A DNA stretch of 64,000 nucleotides from Loripinus fragilis (lineage: Eukaryota; Mollusca; Bivalvia; Lucinida; Lucinidae). The position numbers were made by a program, and so were the translations under genes. Below the pieces are notes generated by a model. The model was not told the origin of the DNA, did no database searches, and saw nothing but the letters and a program-made list of their open reading frames with translations. Numbering within the stretch: the first letter of the stretch is position 1; every line of letters starts with the position of its first letter. Where the stretch lies: NCBI GenBank assembly GCA_964019695.1, contig OZ026518.1, positions 108,720,305 to 108,784,304 on the forward strand, given 5' to 3'. Positions 48,387 through 61,498 of this stretch are shown piece after piece.

Positions 48387-48411
48387 CCACTTACTTACTT
48401 ACTTACTTACT
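48387..48411. repeat. (ACTT)n microsatellite
   Basis: Six units of ACTT directly after AATAAACC. Confidence 0.9.
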
Positions 48412-48650
48412 TTTAATCAAACTTCAATGTGATTTTCACCAAGGATCATTGACGGTTTGGGCCTTATATGCCTATTTTTCTGATTCCCAGAACGCTGTTT
48501 TTGAGCTTCAGGTGTGATGCATGTAGTATCAGTGCAATATGTGAATCTAATGGCAAGAGCCAGCTAGCAAAATATTTTTTAAAATTCCTACGCACTCGAG
48601 CGATATGGCGGGTAGAAAGGGGAGGGGGTCTGAAATTTCATGATAAAGAA

Positions 48651-48655
48651 TCATT

Positions 48656-48696
<41 letters not shown>

Positions 48697-48709
48697 TATC
48701 ATCATCATA
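48651..48709. repeat. (ATC)n microsatellite
   Basis: About 19 ATC units with two ATT interruptions. Confidence 0.95.
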
Positions 48710-49844
48710 TGCAGAGTATTAACGAATCACGATAATTGATGAAATTGTTTTAAAAATAAAATAAGTTTTGTAATAAAATGATTTTGGGGAGATAATTTAG
48801 AAATTACCTGTAGCTCAACAAAAGAATTGAATGAAAGTGTCCCATTTAGCATTGGACAGTAAAACGGATTCTAACTAGATCATTTGAATATTACTTTTGC
48901 TTTGTTTAAAGGGCATAGCATGTCGAAATGTATTTAAAGTGTCCGAATATTTATGGTTTATATACCGCTGCTTTCCAAAATTTTTATAGATAGCGATTTT
49001 GTCATAATTATTTACGTACCCTATACTTGTTTGAGTGGTTGTAATAAACTTGTGCTTTATTTGAGATATGATTTATTTCTGCTCATGTATGCAAGACATA
49101 TCTAGTCATAGTGAGTAAAAATATGGCTTGTTTTTGCAGACGTTTTGTATCAAGTTTTAACTTCTAAAAGTTGATTATATTTTAAGCAAATTAAAGTTGC
49201 TTATCAAAACTCTGTTTCGAATTATGGGATAATAAGGAGAGCAGCAATGAACACTGTTGTGGTAATCTATAAAGTCATGTTTACGGAGCATTGTAAAAAA
49301 CTCCTTTAAAAATTGAAGCTATCGAGTGTATCAACAATGAATCACATGATTGACTTTGGTGTATGTGCCCTAGCAGGTTGCACAAATTTGATGATTTTAC
49401 ATAATTACTTTAAAAAGATATTTTAAGTGCATTTTTGGGTGTTCAAACTTGATGCTACATAGTGAGAGCCCAAATATTAGGAGAAAGACCAAAAGGAAAG
49501 TACAGTACTGCCAAATAGTTAAATGGGCCAAGAGGGTTTGAAATTGTATTAACATTGGGAAAATGTCATCTTTTCAGATGAATCCACACTCTAAACCTAT
49601 TTCTTTTGCAAACCTATTCCCTTTTGGCGTTTGAAACACGAACAAATTTATCAACATTCCATTGATGGATGGGTAAAAATCCACTGGAGTTGTATTGAGG
49701 GGACTATCTCGTAACTTTTAAAGGGTACACAGAGTTGGTAGAGTTTACAATCGCCCGAGTGGACAGACTGTAAGACCACGAAGCATAGTGGCTAAGTTTT
49801 CTTTCTTTAAGGATAGGTAAATATTCAGAAAGTCCGCCAACAGA

Positions 49845-50057
49845 TTGAAGGGTACAAATTACGGTATTAGAGAGCAAATCCTTGAAGAAATTGAACAAAT
49901 TAGAAAACCTTTGTACCCCATTCTTCGGAAAGCAAGACAAGGGAAGAAGAAAGCAGTTTTAGTCAAGGATAGATTGTTTGTAGAAGGAAAAGAGGTCTCA
50001 GCTGGGTCTAATCCAGGAAATATCTCTGCCACTGGAATATATGCCAGGTTCATCTAA
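49845..50057 (+). pseudogene. LINE ORF1-like fragment
   Basis: The 71-codon frame reads KGTNYGIREQILEEIEQIRK, PLYPILRKARQGKKKAVLVK, DRLFVEGKEV. Family knowledge: C-terminal domains of L1-type ORF1 proteins carry KG..Y.I..Q.P.EI...R..L.P....A...GK.A.....KL...G. The resemblance is clear in pattern but not proven. The upstream frame is broken, so it is a relic, inside the PLD intron on the opposite strand. Confidence 0.5.
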
Positions 50058-50676
50058 AGACTAAGGGTGTCAGAAAGGCGTCAGCGATTAAGACGCCTAT
50101 GTATTTTTTTGAAAATTGTTATCGATACCTTTCGGTCCCATCCTCGTTAAATACTTGTTTAGATCCTCCTATACATTGTTCATGTATTCCACAGTGCTGC
50201 AATTATCATACTCTAAGGGTCACGGGTATATGCATGGGATTTTTGAGTACTCAGTAAATACCTAAGACAAAAACAGCGTACGTATGTGCTCATCATTAAG
50301 TGATAATAGTGAATTGTGTAGCCCTAAAAGGTATGGTTAGTGCAGCAACTGGAAATGCATCAAGATAGATTGATTAACCATACAAGCAAGACTTCGATTA
50401 CAGCTTGTCCCGGTCACAGTTTGCTTGTATAAATCCTTAACTGTTTGGGTGGTTGCTACTTGTAGCAATACATCAGTATTTGCTATATCTTGTGTTGGCA
50501 TTGATGGGCCACAATATAAGTATATGTTTGTATTACCTCATATTACATGTTAAGCATGTACTAAGTGATTTGAATAAACTAAACTTTGAAACTTTGTTGG
50601 GTCTCATAATGAGGGTCATATCATGAGCCCTAATTGGCGGAGTTAGGTCAATTAGTGAATTAAAAAGAAAGCTTAC

Positions 50677-50746
50677 CTGCTGAGTGGCAAAATAGAAACA
50701 AAGTCACGAATATAAACAACATCATTACAGTTGACCAGTTGCCCAT
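50677..50746 (-). CDS. Secreted SMaseD/PLD-like gene, exon 1 (signal peptide)
   Basis: ATG at 50746 gives MGNWSTVMMLFIFVTLFLFC then HSA, and the donor GCAG|GTAAGC at 50677/50676 leaves phase 1. With the CT opening exon 2 this makes Ala24, so cleavage near HSA-A or SAA-E is expected. The hydrophobic core runs from residues 7 to 19: a classical secretory signal. The match of phase, signal-peptide length and a nearby TATA box supports this as the true first coding exon, although it lies 4 kb from exon 2. Confidence 0.8.
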
Positions 50747-50806
50747 ATGTCTTCGTTCAAGCAGTTCTGTTTGTTTAATAAGTCTCGTTTACATAATGGT
50801 TCAGAG

Positions 50807-50814
50807 TTTATATA
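50807..50814 (-). promoter_or_regulatory. TATA box of the SMaseD/PLD-like gene
   Basis: TATATAAA on the minus strand, about 61 bases upstream of the ATG at 50746, placing transcription start near 50780 and a 5' UTR of about 30-35 bases. The MITE at 50843-51086 begins 28 bases upstream of it. Confidence 0.6.
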
Positions 50815-50842
50815 GGAACGGTGGCAAGGAAACCCATTACAA

Positions 50843-51086
50843 AATTGAGCCGTGACATGTGATTTCCAACAATTTGACATTTTGACAAGTGTAGACTCGG
50901 ACGTGCCTGTGCAGCCTCCTTTTAAGCTTAGAAACTCCAAATGGTGTTCAGTCAGTAGCTTAAAAATCATAAATACTCATGCGACTAGCAAAGGCTCTGA
51001 TCAGACTGCGCGTATGCGCAGGCTGATCTGAGGCTTTGCTGGTCGCACATACCAAATTGTTGAAAATCTCATGCACTGGCTCAATT
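50843..51086 (+). mobile_element. ~240-bp MITE (ATTGAGCC family), copy 3
   Basis: AATTGAGCCGTGACATGTGA, GTGCCTGTGCAGCCTCCTTT, TCTGATCAGACTGCGCGTAT, ending ATGCACTGGCTCAATT. The outer 14-28 bp are inverted repeats. Confidence 0.85.
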
Positions 51087-51663
51087 ATTATTTGGCTTCT
51101 TAATGCAGAGATCCGGTGTATACATCGTGTCACTAGAAAACGTGTCTTCTAGATTTGCGGCAGGATGAGACTCTAGCCAGCTGGCACAGCTAGAGAGAGA
51201 ATTCAGCTTCTTTAACATTTGATTAACCCTTTACGTCATAGGGACGCTTTTGCAAACAGAGCATACCCAGATCTCTTATTAGAGCTGCCTGATCAGGGTC
51301 TACTCTGTTTGCTTATAGAAATATGATACATTTGATTCTGCACTAGTATACCCGACACTGTCAAGTCATTTCTTTGTTCTATGTACCAACATGAAAGTTT
51401 ATTTATATTATTATTCATAGTGGATGGAGCCTAGCATGAATATTCATGAAGGAAATGGTTGAAGGATGTTAATACTTTCCAGACAGCGAATAACCAATAT
51501 GCTGACTATAGTATCACCATTTTAATGCATGCACAAACGGTACAAGTTTAAAAGATACCAGACTTTTATATCTGTGTTATTCTTCTAATCAACCTGAGTT
51601 GATGATAACCAACTTTCATTTTTCGGCTTCAGAGGAAGGCAAATTTATTAAATTAGCCCCTTA
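51087..51663. other. Non-coding; a TTAACCC-type repeat fragment only
   Basis: At about 51225-51320 TTAACCCTTTACGTCATAGG..GCAAACAGAGCATACCCAGA resembles the TTAA-ended repeats elsewhere in the window. No gene seen. Confidence 0.4.
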
Positions 51664-52034
51664 AAGAGACTAAGTCTTAAACTATGAACATTTTTCGATT
51701 TTTTTTTATTTTCTTTCTAAATCATTTGTAAAAGTAGAATTAAGTTATGTTTTTACAATAAATCTGTTCACTATAGCTGAAAACTGCACGGAAAAGTGAA
51801 TTATCTTATAAAACAGGTGTGTTTTTCTCTTGTTGGTAATTATTTGCGTCCCTCCAATAATTATAGACAGTTAATTTTAGCTTAAATGCTGTTGTTTTGA
51901 TACTGATAATTTGTTAAGATTGACGAAATTGGTAAAATGTATACCTGAATTGTAGCTTTTTTACTGTGTTCTTGAAAAATAGAAACATCAGTTCTAAAAT
52001 TAAAAGATCAAAAGCTAAAGACTATGCAGCTTTA
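51664..52034 (+). repeat. ~370-bp direct repeat, copy 1
   Basis: AAGAGACTAAGTCTTAAACT, CAATAAATCTGTTCACTATA, TTTGCGTCCCTCCAATAATT, GATACTGATAATTTGTTAAG. Runs parallel to 53217-53590 at about 90-95% identity by eye. Confidence 0.85.
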
Positions 52035-53216
52035 ATGCACGCAGCTCTTTGCATTTTATTAATCTAGATAGAATATTCAATAAGTAATAATTGCTTGTTT
52101 GAGTGAACAGTAAACGCTAGAAACCTGCGATATGTACAGGGCAGATATTGGTATATATGAATCCATGCTACTTTAAACAAAATCTGCAGGTTAGTCAGTA
52201 CATTTCGGTGCTTATAGCATCATCAAGCAATGAAAGCTCAGATGTGTCTGCGCATATACAGACTCGCATGGACCTTAGCTGCTTGAGATGAAGAGTCTGA
52301 CCAAATATTAGACCTCTAGCTGTGGGCGTTTGTAAAGAGCATATGCGATAAGTACCAAAATCACATGGGCTGGCTCGTATAAGTTTCGCCGCTAGAAAAC
52401 CTATCTAAGGGGTTTGTGGCCTGGTAAGGGTCAATCCAGTCTGTTAAGCTACATAGACTATTGGGAAAATGGCACAGTTGCATTTATATAGCAAGTTTAG
52501 CTCATATTCTCTCGAAAGAGCGAATGGCTCAGGTGTTGACCAGATTGCGCGGATACCGGGGAGACCCTGGCGGATACGCAGGCTCGTACGTGCTTTTGAA
52601 GATCGCTTGCAATGATATCAGATTTTCTTGTCGCCAGGCTAAAATAACATCTCCGGAGCTTCTGTATAACAGGATGAAAACATCCTTGTAATATATAATG
52701 TGTTTTTGCAGAGTTCCGGAAAGAATCAGCCAATAAGCAAGCAGTCGCAGAAAGGTAAGTCTCAGTTTCTGGCTGTTGAACCTTAGAAAAATGGCAATAT
52801 ATGCAACTTCCTTGTAGGAAAATGCGATAAGGCAGTATATATAACTTTTGCTGGTATAAATTGATACAGTATGACTTGAGGAAAAATCGCACGACCGATG
52901 GACGTGGCTTTGCTGAACATAAGTCCAGCCAGTCGTGGTCCGTTAGTGAATATGTTCTTGAACCACATTGTATATTTGGATCAAGTTGCATGCTTGTTTG
53001 TTTAAACATTGTCTAGCCACTGGTATGCAAAACCGTTACGAGGCTGCTTGAAAATCTGCCAAATATCACAATATCTATCTTAAATTTAGAAAAATTGCAA
53101 ATCGAAATCATCAAAAACAACAATATTATAAAGACTTGGTATCGAAATTTTGCACGACCCACAGATATGCACATTTGTTATAACACAAGACTTCGTACAA
53201 GTAACTCTGTCATATT
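52035..53216. other. Non-coding between the direct repeats
   Basis: A minus-strand frame of 170 codons (52497-53009) shows no recognisable motif, and its 5' part overlaps repeat-like CGCGGATACCGGGGAGACCC; I do not support it as a gene. Confidence 0.35.
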
Positions 53217-53590
53217 TAAAGAGGCTAAGTCTGCAACTATGAACATTTTCGGAAAAAAAAATTTCTTTTCAAATCATGTGTAAAAGAAGAATTAAGTTAT
53301 GTTTTCACAATAAATCTGTTCACTATAGCTGAAACTGCACAGAAAAGTGAATTATCATATAAAATAGGTGTTTATTTTCTGTTATTGGTAATTATTTGCG
53401 TCCCTCCAATAATTATAGACAGTTAATTTTTAACATAAATGCTGTTGTTTTGATACTGATAATTTGTTAAGATTGACGAAATTGGTAAAATGTATACCGG
53501 AATTCTAGTTTTTTTGCTGTGCTCTTGAAAAATAGAAACATTATTTTTAAAATTAAAAGATCAAAAGTTACAGACTATGCTGCTTTAAAG
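53217..53590 (+). repeat. ~370-bp direct repeat, copy 2
   Basis: AAGAGGCTAAGTCTGCAACT through CTATGCTGCTTTAAAGG; the counterpart of 51664-52034. Confidence 0.85.
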
Positions 53591-53621
53591 GATGTGTTTA
53601 CATTCATATGGGAAACACCTT

Positions 53622-54424
53622 GTATAAATATGGGTGGACTCGCAGTTTAGACAACAAATTTATGAACCTTTACTTGACGGTATGTCCGCGTGAGCTGCGT
53701 ACGTCAAAGTATTTTCAATGAAACTCATCTAGTCCAAAAGGTAGTGTACATTTATTCAAACTTCGCTGATGTATTTCAAACAATGCATTGCCACATCAAC
53801 TAGTAACTATGCAAGGTGAAGTGTTGAAAATTTAAAACGTTTGTGACCATTCGCATTGATTTTATAAAAGATTTTACATACCTACTACATTTCTATTTTC
53901 CAGAAAAAGCTAACGTTATGAGAACGGTACGGCGCAAAAATTAGACTTTCAATATTTTTTGGCTAATTAAACACATAAACTACGTTATTTTAATGTTAAA
54001 TGATTAGTAGAACAGTCACTAGTATCGTAAAAGGGATTTCGTGTAAAATTATTTTAGTAATATCATAAAGACAAGCTCCTTTTCGTCAAATTAATAGAAC
54101 ACATGCTATTTTTTGTTAGTTATTTTAATGGTAAATATGTTATCTTGTATTAAATCTAAAAGATCTCGCTTGTTTGTGTGCTTAACACATCTAAACTAAC
54201 TATATAGTCATTACTTGAACCAGGGAGACTTACTCAACAAATAAATGACAATATTTGTTACCATTTTAGCTTATATAAATAGAGTAGAGTCAAAACATTT
54301 GACCGCCCCTCTTTGAAAATACAGCAAAATAATTTGCGACGAGCTCCGCACACGCTGAGACACCCTCAAGTAAAGGTTCATGGCTTTGTTATCTAAATTG
54401 CGATTTCATCCATATTTGACATGT
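53622..54424. mobile_element. ~800-bp MITE with ~80-bp diverged TIRs
   Basis: Left AAATATGGGTGGACTCGCAG, TTTATGAACCTTTACTTGAC, CGTGAGCTGCG; right is the inverse: CGAGCTCCGCACACGCTGAG, CTCAAGTAAAGGTTCATGGC, CGATTTCATCCATATTTGAC. The interior is AT-rich without ORFs. Confidence 0.75.
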
Positions 54425-54554
54425 TTGTAGAAAGTGTGTATTAGATGTATTTAAACATATCATACAAATTTAATAGAATTCTTGATACACAGTCTCATTT
54501 TATAACAAAAGTCCACGATTTACTGGGACCCTCGTATATACCCTTTTCTAACAA
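54425..54554. other. Short AT-rich spacer
   Basis: Nothing recognised between the MITE and the retroelement tail. Confidence 0.3.
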
Positions 54555-55190
54555 GAAAGTTAGCCCTTTCCCGGCAGGTGATCACAAGGCTGCAAGGAAC
54601 AGACACGACAGTATAATCAAGACAAACATAAAACATACATATCGAAAAGGGAACTGCAGGGCTTAAAATGTTAAACGGTGCCAACCTCATTCTTAAATCC
54701 AATGTGGATCAAGACACATAGATGTTTGGTTCGCATGAAAGACCCCTGACCAGAGACACCATATACAAAACACAAGGAAACATCACACACAAGAGAGCCA
54801 AACAAAAAAGTTAGCCCTTTCCCAGCAGGTGATCACAAGGCTGCAAGGAACAGACATGACAGTATAATCAAGACAAACATAAAACATACATATCGAAAAG
54901 GGATCAACAAAAGAAGCACCGCCTTGGAATGGTCAGTAAGACAATCACTGCAGGGCTTAAAAATATTAAACGGTGCCAACCTCATTCTTAAATCTGATGT
55001 AGATCAAGACACATAGATGTTTGGTTCGCATGAAAGACCCCTGGCCCATCGACGCATAATCTCAAGATATAAAAAGATGATAAAACAGAGATAAGGACTC
55101 AACAAACCGGAGCAAAAGAAATCCAACAGTTAAACCCCGGTGGGCCTGATCAAAGAAATGACATCAGGCCCCATCCCTCTCATCTACAGA
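54555..55190 (-). repeat. RT-element 3' tail, inverted, with partial tandem duplication
   Basis: AAGTTAGCCCTTTCCCGGCA..GGTGATCACAAGGCTGCAAG begins at about 54556 and again at 54808; each is followed by GGTGCCAACCTCATTCTTAA and GATCAAGACACATAGATGTT. It ends with TTAAACCCCGGTGGGCCTGA. This is the reverse complement of the tail at 17419-17965, with about 250 bp duplicated in tandem. Confidence 0.75.
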
Positions 55191-55605
55191 TAACTCAGAT
55201 GCTGTATTTATCATGCTAATAAATATTAAATGCAAACAATTGTTGGCATTTTAACATTTATGAGAATTATTAATTTCATGCTAAGCTGAGTTGGGTATGA
55301 AAAAAATTTATAACATTGGGACCAGGACTCAACACGAGCCCCCGCACAATTAGCGCAACAGCAAACAAAGAATTTACGCCAACAGAATTACAGTCCTAGA
55401 GCGGGCAGCAACAATCGGGAAATCCCGGCACAATCCGAGTATCGAATGTAGCCTCGGGTGTACGTAAGCGGTGCATTACGCGTAGTACTATGTACGAAAA
55501 AGCTCCATTTTGTTAGCCGTCTAAGGAAAATTAGCTCTGTAACATGTCAGGTCAGCCCTATTTAAATCAATTATTCTGATTACCCGAAAAAATTAATCAG
55601 CAGAG
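55191..55605. repeat. Fragment of the CATGCTC..CTGAGCA repeat; otherwise unrecognised
   Basis: 55200-55330 (TTATCATGCTAATAAATATT, CAAACAATTGTTGGCATTTT, CATGCTAAGCTGAG) matches the intron-1 repeat at 24085-24590. The rest shows nothing. Confidence 0.5.
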
Positions 55606-55712
55606 TAAATGAAATTTATGTATTTCTCAATAAAATATCGCTATAGCGACTCAATAAAGTATCGCTATAGCGATATCTTATTGAAAAAAACATAAACTTC
55701 ATTTTAACCTTT
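55606..55712. repeat. ~100-bp foldback palindrome
   Basis: AAATGAAATTTATGTATTTC, TCAATAAAATATCGCTATAG and CGACTC are mirrored by CAATAAAGTATCGCTATAGC, GATATCTTATTGA and ACATAAACTTCATTTT. TATCGCTATAGCGA occurs twice and is itself palindromic. Confidence 0.75.
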
Positions 55713-56569
55713 TGTTTCGCACTTGTTATTTTGTTGGCATGGTTTCTGTGACGCCAGGGTCACGTTATGTAACGTCAGCGTCACGTTATCAACGTACATC
55801 CTCGATGTAATCAGAGGTCTGATTTCACGGAATTGGCCGAGGCAGTTCCAATTTCGGGAAGCAAATGTAGCCACTTGATGCTTAAACATATCTTAATGAC
55901 CAAATCATCGCCATTTATTATGTTGTTGTTGAAACAAAGTTTAGCTTGCATAGAAGAATCCTAAGTTACCCAAATGTATTATCTCAGAGAAACTGTCAAA
56001 TCAAATTAATGTAATAAATCAAATAAAATGCTCAAGTTAAAATAGAGCATACTACGCGAATATCTTTTGATATTAATTTTACCAGGTAAGGCTTTGAAAA
56101 CGTTTGTTGACACCGCGAGGCTTGCCGAGCGATTCAACATGCGTTCTCAAAGGAGAGCCTGGTAAACTTGATATCAAGACACGAACTTTGTATTCTATTT
56201 ATCAGTTAGCTCACTGTTTAACTCTTCAAACTAGCAATAATGACGTAATTTTCGATTTTTGTGTTGATTCAGCGCTATTAGCGACGTAATTCAAACAGTG
56301 CAACTTCATCACTACCTGATAAAGGCACATGCCGTGAGATAGACAACGTTTGTCAGGCAACGTGCAACAATGCAGTTAATATGCGAGGTAACTGTTAAAG
56401 AAAAATACTGGTTGAGCAACAGCAACAAAATCCAGGGCGATAATTTTGTATCAGTTAAGTGCATTTCAGCCCCCTAGTGGCTTAGGCTGCTGTCCGTTCT
56501 AAGGTGATATTATTGTTGGTTCATTGTTTACTATTGCCCTCATTGTTTGTGGGGGTTCCGTGTTTGGTA
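55713..56569. other. Non-coding; nothing recognised
   Basis: Tandem GTCACGTTAT motifs at about 55755-55790 and short frames only. Confidence 0.35.
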
Positions 56570-56672
56570 CTTGTCTAATTGTGAGCTTGTAACTTTCCCA
56601 TTGGTATCCTGGGTCAGGTGTGGTAATTAATTATATCGATTCCTGATCTTTGCACCCTTACTTACTTTGTTA
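56570..56672 (+). repeat. RT-element 3' tail fragment
   Basis: AACTTTCCCATTGGTATCCT, GGGTCAGGTGTGGTAATTAA, GATTCCTGATCTTTGCACCC: the terminal 100 bp of the tail seen at 17870-17965. Confidence 0.8.
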
Positions 56673-56714
56673 TGACATTGTAGTACTTAGTGTAGTTACA
56701 ATTTTACAACCATC

Positions 56715-56875
56715 GGGATTGGGGAAGAGACAGCTGGTTGCTTTACTTTATTTGTCCTCCTGGTATCTTGTAACTGTAAGTGTTCTGTTTCTCTTCCTCT
56801 CAGACGGTGCCGTGATTGCTCTGCAGTGTGTGATTGTGGTATGTTTTAATCACACACATTTACTTTCCTATTACT
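56715..56875 (-). repeat. Dispersed repeat (GTGAGTATGA family), copy 5, inverted
   Basis: ACAGCTGGTTGCTTTACTTT, TTCTCTTCCTCTCAGACGGT, TGCAGTGTGTGATTGTGGTA. Same orientation as copy 4. Confidence 0.65.
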
Positions 56876-57079
56876 GGCTCTGAGGGATGACTTGCCACCC
56901 TACATTTAGCTTTAAACCATGACATTATTACTCGTACAGCGTGAACGTTAAAATATCAACAGCACAAATTATCTTAAGACAGTATTGTTGTATGTATTGT
57001 TTTTTTGAATTTTGGTTCATTTTTGATTTGTAGAATAGGGAGAGTTATCAACATCTGTGCATATAGTTCAGATCGCATA

Positions 57080-58930
57080 GAGGATTCCTAATTTATCAAT
57101 GTATTATCAGAAAGAAGCAATTACATTAAATAAACTACCTATGATGGTTGCTAATTTATCAATGTATTATCAGAAAGAACTAATTAGATCAAAATAACTA
57201 CCAATGATGGTTCCTAATTTATCAATGTATTATCAGAAAGAACTAATTAGATCAAAATAACTACCAATGATGGTTCCTAATTTATCAATGTATTATCAGA
57301 AAGAAGTAATTAAATTAAAATAACTACCTACGATGGTTCCTAATTTATCAATGTATTATCAGAAAGAAGCAGTTAAAGAAAATTAACTACCTATGATGGT
57401 TCCTAATTTATCAATGTATTATCAGAAAGAAGCAATTAAAGTAAATAAACTACCTATGATGGTTCCTAATTTATCAATGTATTATCGGAAAGAAGCAATT
57501 AAAGTAAATAAACTACCTATGATGGTTCCTAATTTATCAATGTATTATCAGAAAGAAGCAGTTAAAGTAAATTAACTACCTATGATGGTTCCTAATTTAT
57601 CAATGTATTATCAGAAAGAAGCAATTAAAGTAAATAAACTACCTATGATGGTTCCTAATTTATCAATGTATTATCAGAAAGAAGCAGTTAAAGTAAATTA
57701 ACTACCTATGATGGTTCCTAATTTATCAATGTATTATCAGAAAGAAGCAATTAAAGTAAATAAACTACCTATGATGGTTCCTAATTTATCAATGTATTAT
57801 CAGAAAGAAGCAGTTAAAGTAAATTAACTACCTATGATGGTTCCTAATTTATCAATGTATTATCGGAAAGAAGCAATTAAAGTAAATAAACTACCTATGA
57901 TGGTTCCTAATTTATCAATGTATTATCAGAAAGAAGCAGTAAAAGTAAATTAACTACCTATGATGGTTCCTAATTTATCAATGTATTATCAGAAAGAAGC
58001 AATTAAAGTAAATAAACTACCTATGATGGTTCCTAATTTATCAATGTATTATCAGAAAGAAGCAGTTAAAGTAAATAAACTACCTATGATGGTTCCTAAT
58101 TTATCAATGTATTATCAGAAAGAAGCAGTTAAAGTAAATTAACTACCTATGATGGTTCCTAATTTATCAATGTATTATCAGAAAGAAGCAGTTAAAGTAA
58201 ATTAACTACCTATGATGGTTCCTAATTTATCAATGTATTATCGGAAAGAAGCAATTAAAGTAAATAAACTACCTATGATGGTTCCTAATTTATCAATGTA
58301 TTATCAGAAAGAAGCAGTAAAAGTAAATTAACTACCTATGATGGTTCCTAATTTATCAATGTATTATCAGAAAGAAGCAATTAAAGTAAATAAACTACCT
58401 ATGATGGTTCCTAATTTATCAATGTATTATCAGAAAGAAGCAGTTAAAGTAAATTAACTACCTATGATGGTTCCTAATTTATCAATGTATTATCAGAAAG
58501 AAGCAGTTAAAGTAAATTAACTACCTATGATGGTTCCTAATTTATCAATGTATTATCGGAAAGAAGCAATTAAAGTAAATAAACTACCTATGATGGTTCC
58601 TAATTTATCAATGTATTATCAGAAAGAAGCAGTTAAAGTAAATTAACTACCTATGATGGTTCCTAATTTATCAATGTATTATCAGAAAGAAGCAATTAAA
58701 GTAAATAAACTACCTATGATGGTTCCTAATTTATCAATGTATTATCAGAAAGAAGCAGTTAAAGTAAATTAACTACCTATGATGGTTCCTTATTTATCAA
58801 TGTATTATCGGAAAGAAGCAATTAAAGTAAATAAACTACCTACGATGGTTCCTAATTTATCAATGTATTATCAGGAAGAAAAAAAACTGCCTAATATGAT
58901 GTTTTCTTATTTGTCAATGCATTGTAAAGT
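57080..58930 (+). repeat. 63-bp satellite with higher-order structure
   Basis: About 29 units of CTACCTATGATGGTTCCTAA, TTTATCAATGTATTATCAGA, AAGAAGCAATTAAAGTAAAT, AAA. Units mostly alternate between an AATAAA end (open frame) and an AATTAA end (in-frame TAA), making 126-bp dimers. A G variant (TATTATCGGAAAG) recurs at about 57483, 57861, 58239, 58554 and 58806, spaced 378, 378, 315 and 252 bp. The 21-residue translation (MMVPNLSMYYQKEAIKVNKLP) is broken in every second unit, so this is satellite and not a coding gene. Confidence 0.95.
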
Positions 58931-59177
58931 GACAAAAACACAAAAAAACACAACACACAAGAGAGCGAAGAGGTCAGCCCTTTATCACTATGATTAATTT
59001 CTGCGAGATTTACATGGTTGCAACATGCTCTTACCAATTTTATGTGTCCAGTGTTATGACAAAACAGAGAAAACAACTCAAATTTGATTTGTAGACTGGC
59101 TGTATTTGACGTCACTTAGTGATGACATAAAACCGTAAGACTGACACTAACACACAATGACTGATTTCAAATCATGT

Positions 59178-59406
59178 TTAACCCATTTATGCCGAATGGA
59201 AATTCCTACCGCTATCAATTGGAACAGTCCATTTTTGTTTTAAGGGTTGTCGGGTGGTATTTTTCATTTTTATTCAAAATTTAATAGAACATTCTGCAAG
59301 CAAACAGTGGAGAACATGATCAGACGTCGCTTTTTGCGGCGTCCGATCTGGTTCTGCATTCTTTGCCGGTGTCCCACAAAAAAGAAGCTAGGCTCAAATG
59401 GGTTAG
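59178..59406 (+). mobile_element. ~228-bp MITE (TTAACCCATTTATGCC family), copy 1
   Basis: TTAACCCATTTATGCCGAAT at the left, GGCTCAAATGGGTTA at the right. The interior has GGTTGTCGGGTGGTATTTTT, AAGCAAACAGTGGAGAACAT and a hairpin GATCAGACGTCGC..GCGGCGTCCGATC. TTA(A) edges suggest a piggyBac-type target. Confidence 0.8.
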
Positions 59407-59510
59407 AATAGAAATGTTAGCAAGCAGATAGACGAATTTCTTTCCTCAAGCGCATTCTGTGTCCTACATTTTTGTTTTAGCAATGATCTCTCTCAGTATT
59501 TAGCATTTAT

Positions 59511-61351
<1,841 letters not shown>

Positions 61352-61498
61352 GATATATTCTGAATCTGACTTTACTGTATGAAGACACTTTATGGAAACC
61401 ATTATTTGTCTTAACCCTTTGTATACGGGAACCAGTTTCCACTAACGGTTTTCACTTTTTATCACAACGGCCTACTGTAAAATTAAAATTTGGCGACT

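Larger units (their letters stand above)
46905..50676 (-). other. Intron 1 of the SMaseD/PLD-like gene (remainder)
   Basis: Predicted intron 50676-46633 (GTAAGC ... TTGACAG on the minus strand). It contains MITE copy 2, a TIR element at 47470-48015, microsatellites at 48387-48411 and 48651-48709, and a LINE ORF1-like scrap at 49845-50057. No other gene was seen. Confidence 0.65.

Noticed and set aside
52497..53009. 170-codon minus-strand frame
   Set aside because: No motif, composition like random non-coding sequence, part of it overlaps repeat-like sequence, no splice or promoter support.
57393..58997. Repeated 60-codon frames with a 21-residue period
   Set aside because: Every second satellite unit has an in-frame TAA, and there is no flanking gene structure.
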